From: an uncultured bacterium
Lineage (GTDB): Bacteria; Chloroflexota; Anaerolineae; J036; Brachytrichaceae
Direction of reading: 5' to 3'
DNA: 35,599 bases
NCBI GenBank assembly: GCA_903873965.1
Contig: CAIQQO010000120.1
Span: 1-35,599, forward strand
The first letter of the stretch is position 1. Each line of letters opens with the position of its first letter. The notes beneath the pieces were generated by a model. That model was not told the origin of the DNA. It saw only the letters and a list, made by a program, of their open reading frames with translations, and made no database searches. Positions 26,448-34,692 of this stretch are shown here, piece after piece. The position numbers were made by a program, and so were the translations under genes.

Positions 26448-27062
26448 ATGCGATCTTCATACACCGTTCGATTGAGTCAAAGAGATTTCGCCAAGGCAGT
26501 GGACGTCACCACACATGCCTTCAGGAATTATGCATTCCTGCAGTACCTGACGCCACAGACCGACGCTCGCATGCGGTTCGCCAGATGGTTTTGCACATCA
26601 TGTATCCGCTATGGACAACTGTACGGAAGAGTGGACACGAACAGTACGGTCAATGGTGTAGCTGTATGGCTTACTCCAGGACGCACTACTCTCACGCCGT
26701 GGCGCCTGCTTCGCAGCGGATTCATATCTGCACCAATCCATGTTCATGTGCAAAGCCTAAAGCGCTTCATCCTGTCAAATTCTCACATGGAGCACGAGCA
26801 TAAACGCTTTGCGGACAAACATCACTGGTATCTCATGGCACTTGGCGTCGATCCACAATACCAAGGCCAAGGCGTCGGAAGTCAGATCATTCAGCCTGTC
26901 CTTGAACTAGCAGACGCTCAACACGAACAATGTTACCTGGAAACACAAACTGAACGAAACTCACAGTTCTACGAGCGCCACGGATTCAAAATTATGTCAC
27001 AGAAAACCATGCCTGATTCAGAAATGACCATCTTTGCCATGGTCAGGAAACCGAAACTCTAG
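26448..27062 (+). CDS. GNAT family N-acetyltransferase
   Basis: The 204-residue protein has the acetyl-CoA binding motif A, QYQGQGVGSQI, at about residues 136-146 with the preceding strand WYLMALGVDP, and the family's closing YLETQTERNSQFYERHGF segment that forms the motif B region. The long N-terminal half (1-120) places it with the uncharacterised Chloroflexi and actinobacterial-type members. The acceptor is unknown. It is cytoplasmic, begins at ATG 26448 with a poor ribosome-binding site, and ends 25 bases before the convergent thymidine kinase gene; no hairpin is seen between them. Confidence 0.9.
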   Translation: MRSSYTVRLSQRDFAKAVDVTTHAFRNYAFLQYLTPQTDARMRFARWFCTSCIRYGQLYGRVDTNSTVNGVAVWLTPGRTTLTPWRLLRSGFISAPIHVHVQSLKRFILSNSHMEHEHKRFADKHHWYLMALGVDPQYQGQGVGSQIIQPVLELADAQHEQCYLETQTERNSQFYERHGFKIMSQKTMPDSEMTIFAMVRKPKL

Positions 27063-27087
27063 CCAGAATTGATGTTTCGTGCAGTCT

Positions 27088-27699
27088 TTACTTGCCCACC
27101 AAGGCGCCGATGGACAGTCTCGGTACTTCGTGGTGTTTGCGGCAACGTGCCTGATAACTTTCGCTGGCGCCGACCAGAATGATCGGGTCCTCATAATTGG
27201 CAGGTTTGCCATCAATCAGTCGTTGTGTTCGGGTAGCAGGCGCGCCGCATACCATACAGATGGCATGCAGTTTCTCCACTTCCTCGGCCAGTGCCATCAG
27301 AAGCGGCATCGGGCCAAACGGCTCACCGCGAAAGTCCATGTCAAGACCAGCAGCAATCACGCGCTTGCCTTGTTCCGCCAATTCCTCGCACACAACCGTG
27401 ATCGCGCTATCGAAGAATTGCACTTCATCTATGGCAACAACATCCGTATATGGGTCGACCTGTTGAATAATCTCGCCGCTGCGTTCAACTGCAACAGCCT
27501 CTGTATGAATGCCACTGTGTGAACTGACACGATCTTGACCATAACGTATGTCGAGACGTGGCTTGAAGACCTGTACTTTGAGCCTGGCAATATCAGCCCG
27601 TTTGATCCGGCGAATAAGTTCCTCCGACTTCCCGCTGAACATACTGCCGCAGATCACTTCAATCCATCCACCGCTGTGTTGTAGCTTCATATTCTCCAT
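27088..27699 (-). CDS. tdk: thymidine kinase (class II)
   Basis: This is a full-length type II thymidine kinase of 203 residues that makes dTMP from thymidine and ATP. The P-loop GSMFSGKS is at residues 18-25, the catalytic Asp-Glu pair is D91-E92 in AIDEVQFF, and the structural zinc ligands are C148, C151, C186 and H189 in CMVCG and CRKHH. The lasso-loop region [18 protein letters not shown] holds the substrate tyrosine. ATG 27699 is used; ATG 27690 is another option with GGAGA only three bases before it. A minus-strand TATAAT lies at 27734-27729 in the short intergenic region shared with the regulator gene. Confidence 0.96.
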   Translation of the reverse strand: MENMKLQHSGGWIEVICGSMFSGKSEELIRRIKRADIARLKVQVFKPRLDIRYGQDRVSSHSGIHTEAVAVERSGEIIQQVDPYTDVVAIDEVQFFDSAITVVCEELAEQGKRVIAAGLDMDFRGEPFGPMPLLMALAEEVEKLHAICMVCGAPATRTQRLIDGKPANYEDPIILVGASESYQARCRKHHEVPRLSIGALVGK

Positions 27700-27790
27700 C
27701 GCGCGATTTTTAAGAATGACGCGGGGAAATTATAGCGAAAACGGCGTCATTTCAGGTATATCATTATTTCATTGTCTATCAGCTACTCAA
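27700..27790. promoter_or_regulatory. divergent promoter region of tdk and the HTH-ATPase regulator
   Basis: The 91-base region contains the tdk -10-like TATAAT (minus, 27734-27729). A- and T-rich sequence (GGTATATCATTATTTC, 27755-27770) toward the regulator gene may hold its promoter. No inverted repeat strong enough to call an operator is visible. Confidence 0.35.
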
Positions 27791-30493
27791 ATGGATGAAA
27801 CACTCACTTTTGGCGCATGGCATAAACGGCGCCGCAAAGCACTTGGGTTAACACAGGATAGCCTGGCGCGCCTCATCGGTTGTTCCACCGTCACAGTAAA
27901 AAAAATAGAATCGGACGATCTGCAAGCCTCTGTGCATTTGTCCGAATTGATCGCCACACATCTACAGATTCCACCAATGGAGCGCAGTGACTTCATATCA
28001 TGGGCGCGTGGCGGCAAGATACCCATGAAGTTGACGTCGCTAGAGACAACTTGGCAAAGCCATGTACCTACGCCTGATCCAACCCGCCGCACATCAAGCC
28101 TGCCTGCACAACTCACTCATGTTATTGGACGGGATGATGAGATCAAGGTAGGTTGTAACCTGCTTCTTCAATCCAGTATTCGCGTCTTAACACTTACCGG
28201 TCCACCCGGAATAGGCAAAACGCGTTTGAGCATTCAGATCGCCACAGCCATGCAGCACCAGTTTTCGGAAGGTGTGTGGTTTGTATCACTAGCCGCGTTG
28301 CGTGACCCTGCGCTTATGCCATCCAGCATTGCGCACGTACTCGGCGTGCGCGAATTACCCGGGCATACGATGATCGAAACACTCCAGGAATACCTGCGAG
28401 ACAAAAAGATATTGCTGGTTCTAGATAATTTCGAACACGTCATCAAGGCTGCGTCCGTGGTGCGCGACCTTCTGGTTGCCACTTCCGGCGTCAAAATACT
28501 GGTCACCAGTCGCGAGATATTGCATCTGTATGGCGAACATGAGTTCCCGGTGCCGCCGCTTGCTTTACCTGCCAACTCCATGTCGACCGATGCCCGACGG
28601 GTACCATCCGTGGATGACATCTTAGCAAGCCCGGCCGTAGCACTTTTTATTGAACGGGCTCAGGCAGTTAAACCCGACTTTGAACTCAATACAGATAACG
28701 CCACCGTCATTGTTGAAATCTGTGAATGGCTGGATGGGCTACCCCTGGCTATCGAAATGGCGGCGGCACGTGTAAAGTGGTTGATGCCGCGCGCATTATT
28801 AGCGCGCCTCAGTCAGCGTCTTGTCCTGCTGACGAGTGGGCCGCGCGATCTCTCTGCCCGGCAGCAGACCCTGCGTGGGGCCATCGACTGGAGCTACGAC
28901 TTGCTTGATTCTTCGGAGCGCCTGCTATTTGCGCGCTTCTCCGTTTTCGCCGGTGGCTCAGATTCAATCGCCGCACAAATGATCCTGGATTTTAATTACC
29001 CCCTCGTGGATGCAACAGCCATCACCGAACATCGAGGTGTCCTGCGTATGGACATCTTAGCCGGTTTGCGTTCTTTGACAGACAAAAGCCTACTGCGCAT
29101 CATATTCCCGCATGGTCCGAATCCGGAACAACGCTTCGGCATGCTTGATACCCTACGTGAATATGCCTACGACAAACTGTCGAACAGTGGAGAAGCATGG
29201 GCAATGCGAGATCGACACCTCGCCTACTACATGCAATGGGTCCGCATCGCTGAACCACATCTGCATGGACCTCAGCAGATACAGTGGCTGGATCGCATTG
29301 AGTCTGAGCATGACAACCTTCGAGCTGCGCTTAACTGGGCGATAGAAAATGGTGATGCCGGTCAGGAATTCGGGTTACGGCTTGCCGGCACTTTAGGTTG
29401 GTTTTGGCGCGTGCATGGCCATCTCAGTGAAGGACTAAGGTACATATTGGCTATTCTCAAGCAGAATGGTGTCGCCAATGCCGGAGATTTACGAGCAAAA
29501 GCATTGACCGCGGCGGGCGTACTGGCCTTTTACCGCGCCGACTACAAACTAGCTGCCGCATTGCTGGAAGAAAGCATAGCGATCAGCCGCATAACCAACG
29601 ACACGGCCAACCTTGCGTTTGCCTTGCACAATCTGGGTAATTGTTACTGGTATCAGGGCAGTCAGGCCATGTCGCTGGCGCTACATGAAGAGAGCGTCGT
29701 GTTATACCGGGCAATGAGTGATCAGTGGGGAACTGCTGTCGCATTATCCGGACTGGGTAGTGTGCTGGGATATCAGGGCGAATACATCTCTTCCCGCGCC
29801 ATGTTCGAGGAAAGCCTTGCCATCAGTGCAGCGATTGGAGACAAGTGGGTGGCAGCATTTTCACTGTGGAATCTCGGAGATGTCATGTACGGACAAGGAG
29901 AATACCAGAGCGCCGGCGATCTCTACCTGCGCAGCCTGCCTCTTGCTCGTGAACTTGGTGACAAACCAAACATCGCCTTCGTTCTGGCTAAACTCGCCAG
30001 CTTAAGTATGCAATGGGGAGACTACAGTCACCTGGAAGAATATGCGATTGAGGCGCTGAACCTTTTTCGTGAGATGGGTGATCGTTGGCAACCTCCCTTT
30101 ATCCTTCGTATGCAGGGTTACGTCGCTCTAAATAAAGGCCAATTCCGGGAAGCCACCCTTCTCTGCGAAGAGAGCATGAACCTGAATGACGAACTTGGTG
30201 ACGAACGCGGAATGATTGCCGCGATCGTGGCACTGGCGAGCGTCTCTGTAGCACGACGCGATATAGACAGCCTGCAGGCTGCCGCGCGTTTATTCGGTGC
30301 AGTTGACACATTACTAGCTGAGCGCGAAATACAACTACTTCCTCCCGATGTACGCACCTACTCAATCCACAAAGCCATTTTGCGCGACGAACTGGACAGC
30401 ACAAGTCTATGCGCAGCATACGCCATCGGAAGTGCGCTCGATCTGAGGCAGGTAGCTGCCATCGCACTCAATAAGCCCACTAACTCCGGTTAG
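27791..30493 (+). CDS. HTH-type STAND regulator: XRE-like DNA-binding, NB-ARC-like ATPase, TPR repeats
   Basis: The 900-residue protein has an N-terminal XRE-type helix-turn-helix (about 5-65; TQDSLARLIGCSTVTVKKIE), an NTPase domain with Walker A GPPGIGKT (137-144), Walker B LLVLDNFEH (208-216) and VTSREIL (near 238), a helical winged domain (GGSDSIA, SLTDKSLL), and from about 515 to 860 a series of TPR-like helical repeats with NLG, ALHEESV and SLA patterns. This is the STAND class of signal-transducing regulators. The TPR part probably senses a ligand or protein partner; the inducer is unknown. The ATG at 27791 is used; the longer open frame runs back over tdk antisense and codes no known domain. 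It has no ribosome-binding site. Confidence 0.9.
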   Translation: MDETLTFGAWHKRRRKALGLTQDSLARLIGCSTVTVKKIESDDLQASVHLSELIATHLQIPPMERSDFISWARGGKIPMKLTSLETTWQSHVPTPDPTRRTSSLPAQLTHVIGRDDEIKVGCNLLLQSSIRVLTLTGPPGIGKTRLSIQIATAMQHQFSEGVWFVSLAALRDPALMPSSIAHVLGVRELPGHTMIETLQEYLRDKKILLVLDNFEHVIKAASVVRDLLVATSGVKILVTSREILHLYGEHEFPVPPLALPANSMSTDARRVPSVDDILASPAVALFIERAQAVKPDFELNTDNATVIVEICEWLDGLPLAIEMAAARVKWLMPRALLARLSQRLVLLTSGPRDLSARQQTLRGAIDWSYDLLDSSERLLFARFSVFAGGSDSIAAQMILDFNYPLVDATAITEHRGVLRMDILAGLRSLTDKSLLRIIFPHGPNPEQRFGMLDTLREYAYDKLSNSGEAWAMRDRHLAYYMQWVRIAEPHLHGPQQIQWLDRIESEHDNLRAALNWAIENGDAGQEFGLRLAGTLGWFWRVHGHLSEGLRYILAILKQNGVANAGDLRAKALTAAGVLAFYRADYKLAAALLEESIAISRITNDTANLAFALHNLGNCYWYQGSQAMSLALHEESVVLYRAMSDQWGTAVALSGLGSVLGYQGEYISSRAMFEESLAISAAIGDKWVAAFSLWNLGDVMYGQGEYQSAGDLYLRSLPLARELGDKPNIAFVLAKLASLSMQWGDYSHLEEYAIEALNLFREMGDRWQPPFILRMQGYVALNKGQFREATLLCEESMNLNDELGDERGMIAAIVALASVSVARRDIDSLQAAARLFGAVDTLLAEREIQLLPPDVRTYSIHKAILRDELDSTSLCAAYAIGSALDLRQVAAIALNKPTNSG

Positions 30494-30499
30494 TTTTTT
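30480..30499 (+). terminator. short hairpin and T-run after the regulator gene
   Basis: CTAAC (30480-30484), loop TCCG and GTTAG (30489-30493) form a five-base-pair hairpin over the stop codon, followed by six T residues. The short stem makes it a weak terminator at best. Confidence 0.35.
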
Positions 30500-30578
30500 C
30501 ACTCAGTGCAGGCGCCGTCGTAATGCTCAGTTACAATCACAGCCACGTTTGATTTGGCATAAAAAGTAGGTAATACCC

Positions 30579-30890
30579 GTGGCTGAGTTTGTATTTGCAT
30601 CAAAAGTAACCGACATTGTCGATGGTCAGATTTTAGCCATTAGCATTGACGAAACACCCATTGCACTTGCGCGGATTGATGGACACATCGTAGCTTTTGG
30701 CGATGTCTGCTCACACGATGATGGCACGCTGGCTGAAGGTGAAATCGACGGCGACTGCATCGTATGTCCACGCCATGGCGCTCGTTTTAATGTCTTCACA
30801 GGCAAAGCCACCTTTCCCGCTGCTCATCCTATTCCAATCTACGAGACTAAAATAGTAGGTGAGAACGTTGAGGTGAAGTTGGCGGAATGA
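30579..30890 (+). CDS. small Rieske [2Fe-2S] ferredoxin
   Basis: The 103-residue protein is a stand-alone Rieske protein with the ligands C44-S-H46 and C63-P-R-H66 (VCSH and CPRH), the pattern of BphF/NirD-type ferredoxins. It has no signal peptide, so it is soluble and cytoplasmic and would pass single electrons to a partner oxygenase or reductase; no partner gene lies nearby. The start is GTG 30579, with AGTAGG at 30565-30570, about eight bases upstream. It follows the STAND regulator gene by 85 bases and has its own terminator, so it may be a single transcript. Confidence 0.93.
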   Translation: MAEFVFASKVTDIVDGQILAISIDETPIALARIDGHIVAFGDVCSHDDGTLAEGEIDGDCIVCPRHGARFNVFTGKATFPAAHPIPIYETKIVGENVEVKLAE

Positions 30891-30892
30891 CT

Positions 30893-30918
30893 AACAGGCC
30901 AGTGAGATATGGCTTGTT
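30893..30918 (+). terminator. terminator after the Rieske gene
   Basis: AACAGGCCA (30893-30901) pairs with TGGCTTGTT (30910-30918), with one G-U pair and an eight-base loop. The sequence GTTACTGCTGTTGTC follows, moderately T-rich. It isolates the Rieske gene from the riboswitch operon. Confidence 0.5.
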
Positions 30919-30928
30919 GTTACTGCTG

Positions 30929-30957
30929 TTGTCTGCAGCTCAATCGATCTGTACTGC
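30929..30957 (+). promoter_or_regulatory. weak candidate promoter of the riboswitch operon
   Basis: TTGTCT (30929-30934) and TACTGC (30952-30957) are 17 bases apart, and the expected start near 30964 falls just before the riboswitch. The -10 match is poor, so this is a position-based guess. Confidence 0.25.
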
Positions 30958-30969
30958 ACAATTAAATGA

Positions 30970-31090
30970 CGATCTTCGGGGCAGGGTGAAATTCCCGATC
31001 GGTGGTACAGCCCACGAGCGCGCTGAGAAACGCGCATGACCCGGTGAAACACCGGGGCCGACGGTTAGAGTCCGGATGTAAAGGAGATCG
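30970..31090 (+). promoter_or_regulatory. FMN riboswitch (RFN element)
   Basis: All conserved blocks of the RFN element are present in order: GATCTTCGGGGCAGGGTGAA, ATTCCCGATCGGTGGT, CAGCCCACGAGCG, then CCGGTGAAACACCGGGGCCG, ACGGTTAGAGTCCGGATG and GGAGATC. The closing stem pairs 30971-30977 (GATCTTC) with 31083-31089 (GGAGATC), with one G-T pair. It should bind FMN and lower expression of the flavin-uptake operon, which starts 90 bases further on, when flavin is plentiful. Confidence 0.96.
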
Positions 31091-31148
31091 CTACGACAAG
31101 AACTGCGCATGCCGCAAGGTTGACGCGTCGTTTTTTCGTATGACGTCA

Positions 31149-31176
31149 ATAGCCCCGGGGATTATCTTGAGGCTAT
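31149..31176 (+). promoter_or_regulatory. possible ribosome-binding-site sequestering hairpin
   Basis: ATAGCC (31149-31154) pairs with GGCTAT (31171-31176), which includes the last two G of the GAGG ribosome-binding site at 31169-31172, seven bases before the ATG at 31180. A 16-base loop lies between. This could be the translational expression platform of the riboswitch. A T6 run at 31131-31136 after GACGCGTCG leaves a transcriptional alternative. Confidence 0.45.
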
Positions 31177-31179
31177 ATT

Positions 31180-31995
31180 ATGTCAGCGACAAAATTCGTC
31201 TTTGATCACTCTTCCGATACAGCAAATTCAAGTGTTTTGCGACATACACTTATGCGTCAATGGGTGCTTCGATTAGCTCCCTGGTTTACCTTATGCGCAG
31301 TGATGGTCTTGTGGCATGTTGTCAGCCTTGGTTATCCGGCCTTTATACTGCCTGGTCCAATGCGTGTTGTCGAAACATTGCTTGGTAAACTGGCCGATGG
31401 GACATTGCTGATTCACACATTAGTGACCTTGTCAGAAGCGATTCCAGGCCTTATCCTTGGTGCCATCTTTGGCTTTGCGACGGGGTACCCCATTGCAAAA
31501 TCCCCTGTTATAGACCGCCTGCTTTCGCCATTCATTGTGGCATCGCAGGGGATACCTTTTATTGCTATTGCGCCATTGCTGCTGATATGGTTTGGTAATG
31601 GCGCAGGATCGAAAATATTCTTATGCGCCATCGTCGTGTTTTTTCCGATCACAATTAATGTGATTGTCGGCATCCGTGGGATATCGCCATTATTGCGCGA
31701 CTTATTTCGAACCATGAATGCCACGGGCTGGCAAACTTTCATCAAACTTGAGCTTCCGGCCGCCATGCCACTGGTTCTGGCAGGTCTACGCGTCGGTGGT
31801 ACGCTATCGATGATTGGCGCGCTGGCAGCTGAGTTTCTTGGCACTGACAAAGGGCTTGGCTACATCATTAACCAAGGGCGCGGGCTATATGACACGTCTC
31901 TGGTACTGGCCGGTATAGTAACAACTGTTTTTGTCGCTTTATGCATCTATGGCAGTATTCGCGCCATAGAGCGCATGATCGAGAAATATGTATAA
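31180..31995 (+). CDS. ribX: flavin ABC transporter permease (RibX-like)
   Basis: The 271-residue permease has about six membrane helices and the EAA cytoplasmic loop (LELPAAMPLVLAG, near residues 190-202) that docks the ATPase. It belongs to the SsuC/TauC/ThiX family of permeases. The FMN riboswitch directly upstream makes riboflavin or a flavin precursor the likely cargo, matching the RibXY systems known in Chloroflexus. ATG 31180 has GAGG seven bases upstream within a hairpin. ATG 31252 (MRQW) is a possible later start. The next gene follows in the same operon, with a 30-base gap to its chosen start. Confidence 0.88.
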   Translation: MSATKFVFDHSSDTANSSVLRHTLMRQWVLRLAPWFTLCAVMVLWHVVSLGYPAFILPGPMRVVETLLGKLADGTLLIHTLVTLSEAIPGLILGAIFGFATGYPIAKSPVIDRLLSPFIVASQGIPFIAIAPLLLIWFGNGAGSKIFLCAIVVFFPITINVIVGIRGISPLLRDLFRTMNATGWQTFIKLELPAAMPLVLAGLRVGGTLSMIGALAAEFLGTDKGLGYIINQGRGLYDTSLVLAGIVTTVFVALCIYGSIRAIERMIEKYV

Positions 31996-32025
31996 GAATC
32001 ATTCATACGCATGGAGCATGACCCA

Positions 32026-33006
32026 ATGATCAAGAGAAGTCTATGTCTATTAACAATAGTATTCCTTACGGCTTGTGCGCAATCGCCGACCGCCAAGTCG
32101 TTACCTACCGAATCCGTCACCAAAGTGCGCCTGCCTATGGGCTATGTGGCCAACGTGCAATACGCGCCCTACTATATTGCAGTAGAACGCGGTTACTTTG
32201 CAGCAGAAGGCATTGACATTGAGTTCGACTACAAATTCGAGACCGATGGCGTTAAGCTGGTCGGCGCTGGCGAGATCCCATTTGCTGTTGTCAGCGGTGA
32301 ACAGGTTGTGCTGGCGCGGGCGCAAGGGCTCCCTGTTCAATACATCGCACAATGGTTCAAAAAATTCCCGATCGCCATCATCAGCTTGGCAAAAAGCGGG
32401 ATTAAGACGCCACAGGACTTGAAAGGCAAACGTGTGGGTCTTCCGGGTTTGTTTGGCGCCACCTATGTCGGATGGGAAGCCTTTCTTAAAGCCAACAATC
32501 TGAAAGACGGCGATATGCAGGTTCAGGAAATTGGCTTTACTCAAATTGCTGCACTCCAGAGTGACAAAGTCGATGTGGCCGTCGGCTATATCAACAACGA
32601 ACCCATCGTGTTAGAGAAGAACGGGTATGCAGTCAATGTTTTCGCTGTCTCAGATGCAGTAGATATGGTTGCAAACGGATTACTTACCAGCGAGAAGGTA
32701 ATAAAGGACAATCCCAAGCTGGTGCGAGGTATGATCAACGCGCTCCTCAAAGGCGTGGCGGATACTATCAAAGATCCCAACGCTGCGATGACCATAAGCG
32801 CCAAATACGTCGAGGGGCTAAAAGCGGATGATGCGATTCAGAAGGCTGTTCTGTTAAAGACCGTAGAGGTCATGCAAGGCGGCAAGCCAGGCGAATCCAC
32901 GCCAGCGGCGTGGAGCAACACTCAGGATGCATTGATGGCAATGGGCTGGGTGAAGTCAAAAATGGACGTGAATACGTTCTTCACTAACGCCTTTTTACCG
33001 CAATAA
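32026..33006 (+). CDS. ribY: flavin-binding lipoprotein of ABC transporter (RibY-like, NMT1/THI5 family)
   Basis: The 326-residue protein has a lipoprotein signal peptide (MIKRSLCLLTIVFLTAC) with lipobox LTAC and lipidated C17, so it is tethered outside the membrane. The mature part has the NMT1/THI5-type pattern PMGYVANVQYAPYYIAVERGYF and GIDIEFDYK, which shares a fold with thiamine-precursor binding proteins; the FMN riboswitch points to riboflavin instead. The longest ORF begins at ATG 32011, but ATG 32026 has GGAG at 32013-32016, nine bases upstream, and starts exactly at the signal peptide, so it is chosen. Ligand identity is inferred from regulation, not from visible binding residues. 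Confidence 0.85.
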   Translation: MIKRSLCLLTIVFLTACAQSPTAKSLPTESVTKVRLPMGYVANVQYAPYYIAVERGYFAAEGIDIEFDYKFETDGVKLVGAGEIPFAVVSGEQVVLARAQGLPVQYIAQWFKKFPIAIISLAKSGIKTPQDLKGKRVGLPGLFGATYVGWEAFLKANNLKDGDMQVQEIGFTQIAALQSDKVDVAVGYINNEPIVLEKNGYAVNVFAVSDAVDMVANGLLTSEKVIKDNPKLVRGMINALLKGVADTIKDPNAAMTISAKYVEGLKADDAIQKAVLLKTVEVMQGGKPGESTPAAWSNTQDALMAMGWVKSKMDVNTFFTNAFLPQ

Positions 33007-33017
33007 ACCCAATTACC

Positions 33018-33773
33018 ATGCCTATCATCACAGCAGACTGCCTCAATGTCACCTATCCAAATCGCGTGGAGGCTTTGCATAGTTTCTCACTGGAGATGGA
33101 GCGTGGTGAATTCGTGGCCATCGTAGGGCCAAGCGGGTGCGGCAAAAGCACCTTGCTGCGCGTGCTGGCCGGCTTGCTGAAGCCCACTTCAGGTACGGTA
33201 ATCCTGGATGGCGAGCCGGTCACTCAACCTTCGCGCCATGTCAGCCTCCTTTTTCAGGAACCCTCTTTGCTGCCGTGGCGTACAGTGGAGCAAAACCTGC
33301 GGTTACCCCTTGAGGTTGGTAATCCCCACGCCAAACTTGATCTCTCTGGTTCAGAGTCTCGTGTATCTGATTTAATCCGTCTCGTTGGCCTTGAAGGTTT
33401 TGAACATGCTCATCCCCGTGAGTTAAGTGGCGGTATGGCAAGGCGCGCCGCATTGGCACGCGCACTCATCACGCAGCCTCCCGTATTGTTGCTGGACGAG
33501 CCATTTGGAGCGCTTGATGCAATGACGCGTGAAAGCCTGATTGCATCCCTGGAGAGCATCTGGCGCGTGGCCACTACGACGGGACTCATGGTGACGCACA
33601 GCATACGTGAGTCCATATTCCTCGCTGACCGCGTAGTCATTTGCACACCACGTCCAGGTCAGGTAGCCGGCATCGTCAAGATCAACCTGCCGCGGCCGCG
33701 CAATTGGGAAATGGAAGGCCTGCCCGAATTCATCGCAAGTAAAAACGAAATCCGAGCACTACTCAGCCTATGA
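33018..33773 (+). CDS. ABC transporter ATP-binding protein (SsuB/TauB-like) of the flavin operon
   Basis: The 251-residue ATPase has Walker A GPSGCGKST (37-45), the Q-loop in LFQEPSLLPW, the ABC signature LSGGM near residue 135-140 followed by ARRAALARAL, Walker B LLLDEPFGALD, and the H-loop in VTHSIRES. All catalytic residues are present. It is in one operon with the permease and the binding protein (12-base gap) and completes the transporter. Other family members carry taurine, sulfonates, nitrate or thiamine precursors, so only context assigns it to flavin. ATG 33018 has no clear ribosome-binding site; translation may be coupled. After the stop comes a 76-base convergent gap without a strong hairpin. 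Confidence 0.92.
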   Translation: MPIITADCLNVTYPNRVEALHSFSLEMERGEFVAIVGPSGCGKSTLLRVLAGLLKPTSGTVILDGEPVTQPSRHVSLLFQEPSLLPWRTVEQNLRLPLEVGNPHAKLDLSGSESRVSDLIRLVGLEGFEHAHPRELSGGMARRAALARALITQPPVLLLDEPFGALDAMTRESLIASLESIWRVATTTGLMVTHSIRESIFLADRVVICTPRPGQVAGIVKINLPRPRNWEMEGLPEFIASKNEIRALLSL

Positions 33774-33849
33774 CTCCCTGCCCTATTCGTGTAATCAAAT
33801 GACTGTGGACGCAGGCAACTTCTGAGACAACACTCACGTGTCGCGTTCC

Positions 33850-34671
33850 CTACTTAGGTCGCGCTATGCGCCAATTAGGCGAGAAAATCGAAACGGCCTT
33901 ACGCAGCGGTGAACGGTACAGTTCAACCAAGGCGCTCTCAATGGCATCTGGCTCAAGCCCGCGAATCAACCGTCCTTCGTGCGCAATGCTGATCGTGCCA
34001 CGTTCTTCTGAGACAACCAAAGCAATCGCATCTGTGCTTTCGGTCACACCAATACCAGCGCGATGGCGCAAGCCGATGCGATAGTCATCAATATGCGACG
34101 CGGTCAACGGCAGTACACATCCGGCCGCCGCAATCCGTCCCTGCCTGACGATCACACCACCATCATGAAGAGGGGTATTAGGAAAAAAGATCGTCTGCAG
34201 AATTTCAGAGGTCAACTCCGAATCCATCGGCACACCTGTGTCGACAAGATCCTGAAGACCCGTATCACGCTCAAGCACAATCAGCGCCCCATATTTATGC
34301 GTAGCCAATCCTTGAACTGCATTTGCCAAGATACGCACCGATACCTCTGATTCACTGCGTCGTGACACAAGTACTTCGTTGAAGCGTCCGAGGCGCTCCA
34401 GAGCGCGACGCAACTCCGGCTGGAAGATGACCGGAATCGCAACCAGCAATGCCGGTATCGCTGTGCGCAGGATCAAGCCGAAAGTGGGCAATTGCGCCAT
34501 ACTGCTGAGTAATACGCCCACGACCACGAGTACGAGCACACCACGCAGAAGTGGAATGGCCTGCGTAGCACGGACCAGCAACAGCACAAGGAAAAAGACC
34601 AGCGATACAAGCAGAATATCGAGTATCGCCAGCCCATTCAGGCGCTGCAGAATCCAGATGATGTCAGTCAC
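33850..34671 (-). CDS. cdaA: membrane-bound diadenylate cyclase
   Basis: The 273-residue protein has three N-terminal membrane helices (about 16-33, 41-57, 65-83) and a DAC domain (about 105-250) that makes cyclic di-AMP from two ATP. The catalytic RHR motif is intact at R202-H203-R204 (GLRHRAG), and the metal-binding Asp is D170, but the usual DGA motif reads D170-G171-G172 (LHDGGVIV). SEERGTISIA near 221-230 is conserved. The start is a GTG at 34671 and gives the typical CdaA opening (WILQRLNGLAILDILLV). It lies 21 bases after argF, so they are cotranscribed. No cdaR (ybbR) gene follows within the window. Confidence 0.92.
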   Translation of the reverse strand: MTDIIWILQRLNGLAILDILLVSLVFFLVLLLVRATQAIPLLRGVLVLVVVGVLLSSMAQLPTFGLILRTAIPALLVAIPVIFQPELRRALERLGRFNEVLVSRRSESEVSVRILANAVQGLATHKYGALIVLERDTGLQDLVDTGVPMDSELTSEILQTIFFPNTPLHDGGVIVRQGRIAAAGCVLPLTASHIDDYRIGLRHRAGIGVTESTDAIALVVSEERGTISIAHEGRLIRGLEPDAIESALVELYRSPLRKAVSIFSPNWRIARPK

Positions 34672-34692
34672 AATTTATGGAGGCGCCAAACT

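Noticed and set aside
27548..27790. Extension of the HTH-ATPase regulator upstream to 27548
   Set aside because: The extra 81 codons are antisense to tdk and form no domain; the HTH begins just after ATG 27791.
30970..31090. Thiamine (TPP) riboswitch as an alternative for the leader RNA
   Set aside because: The sequence blocks match the RFN element throughout, including the closing GATCTTC/GGAGATC stem, and no CUGAGA TPP motif context fits.
31121..31149. Inverted repeats TGACG...CGTCA as a protein operator
   Set aside because: They are short and lie in the riboswitch expression platform, where RNA pairing is a simpler explanation.
31002..31205. A 67-codon open frame over the riboswitch
   Set aside because: It runs through the conserved RFN element, whose sequence is explained by RNA structure, and has no domain or ribosome-binding site.
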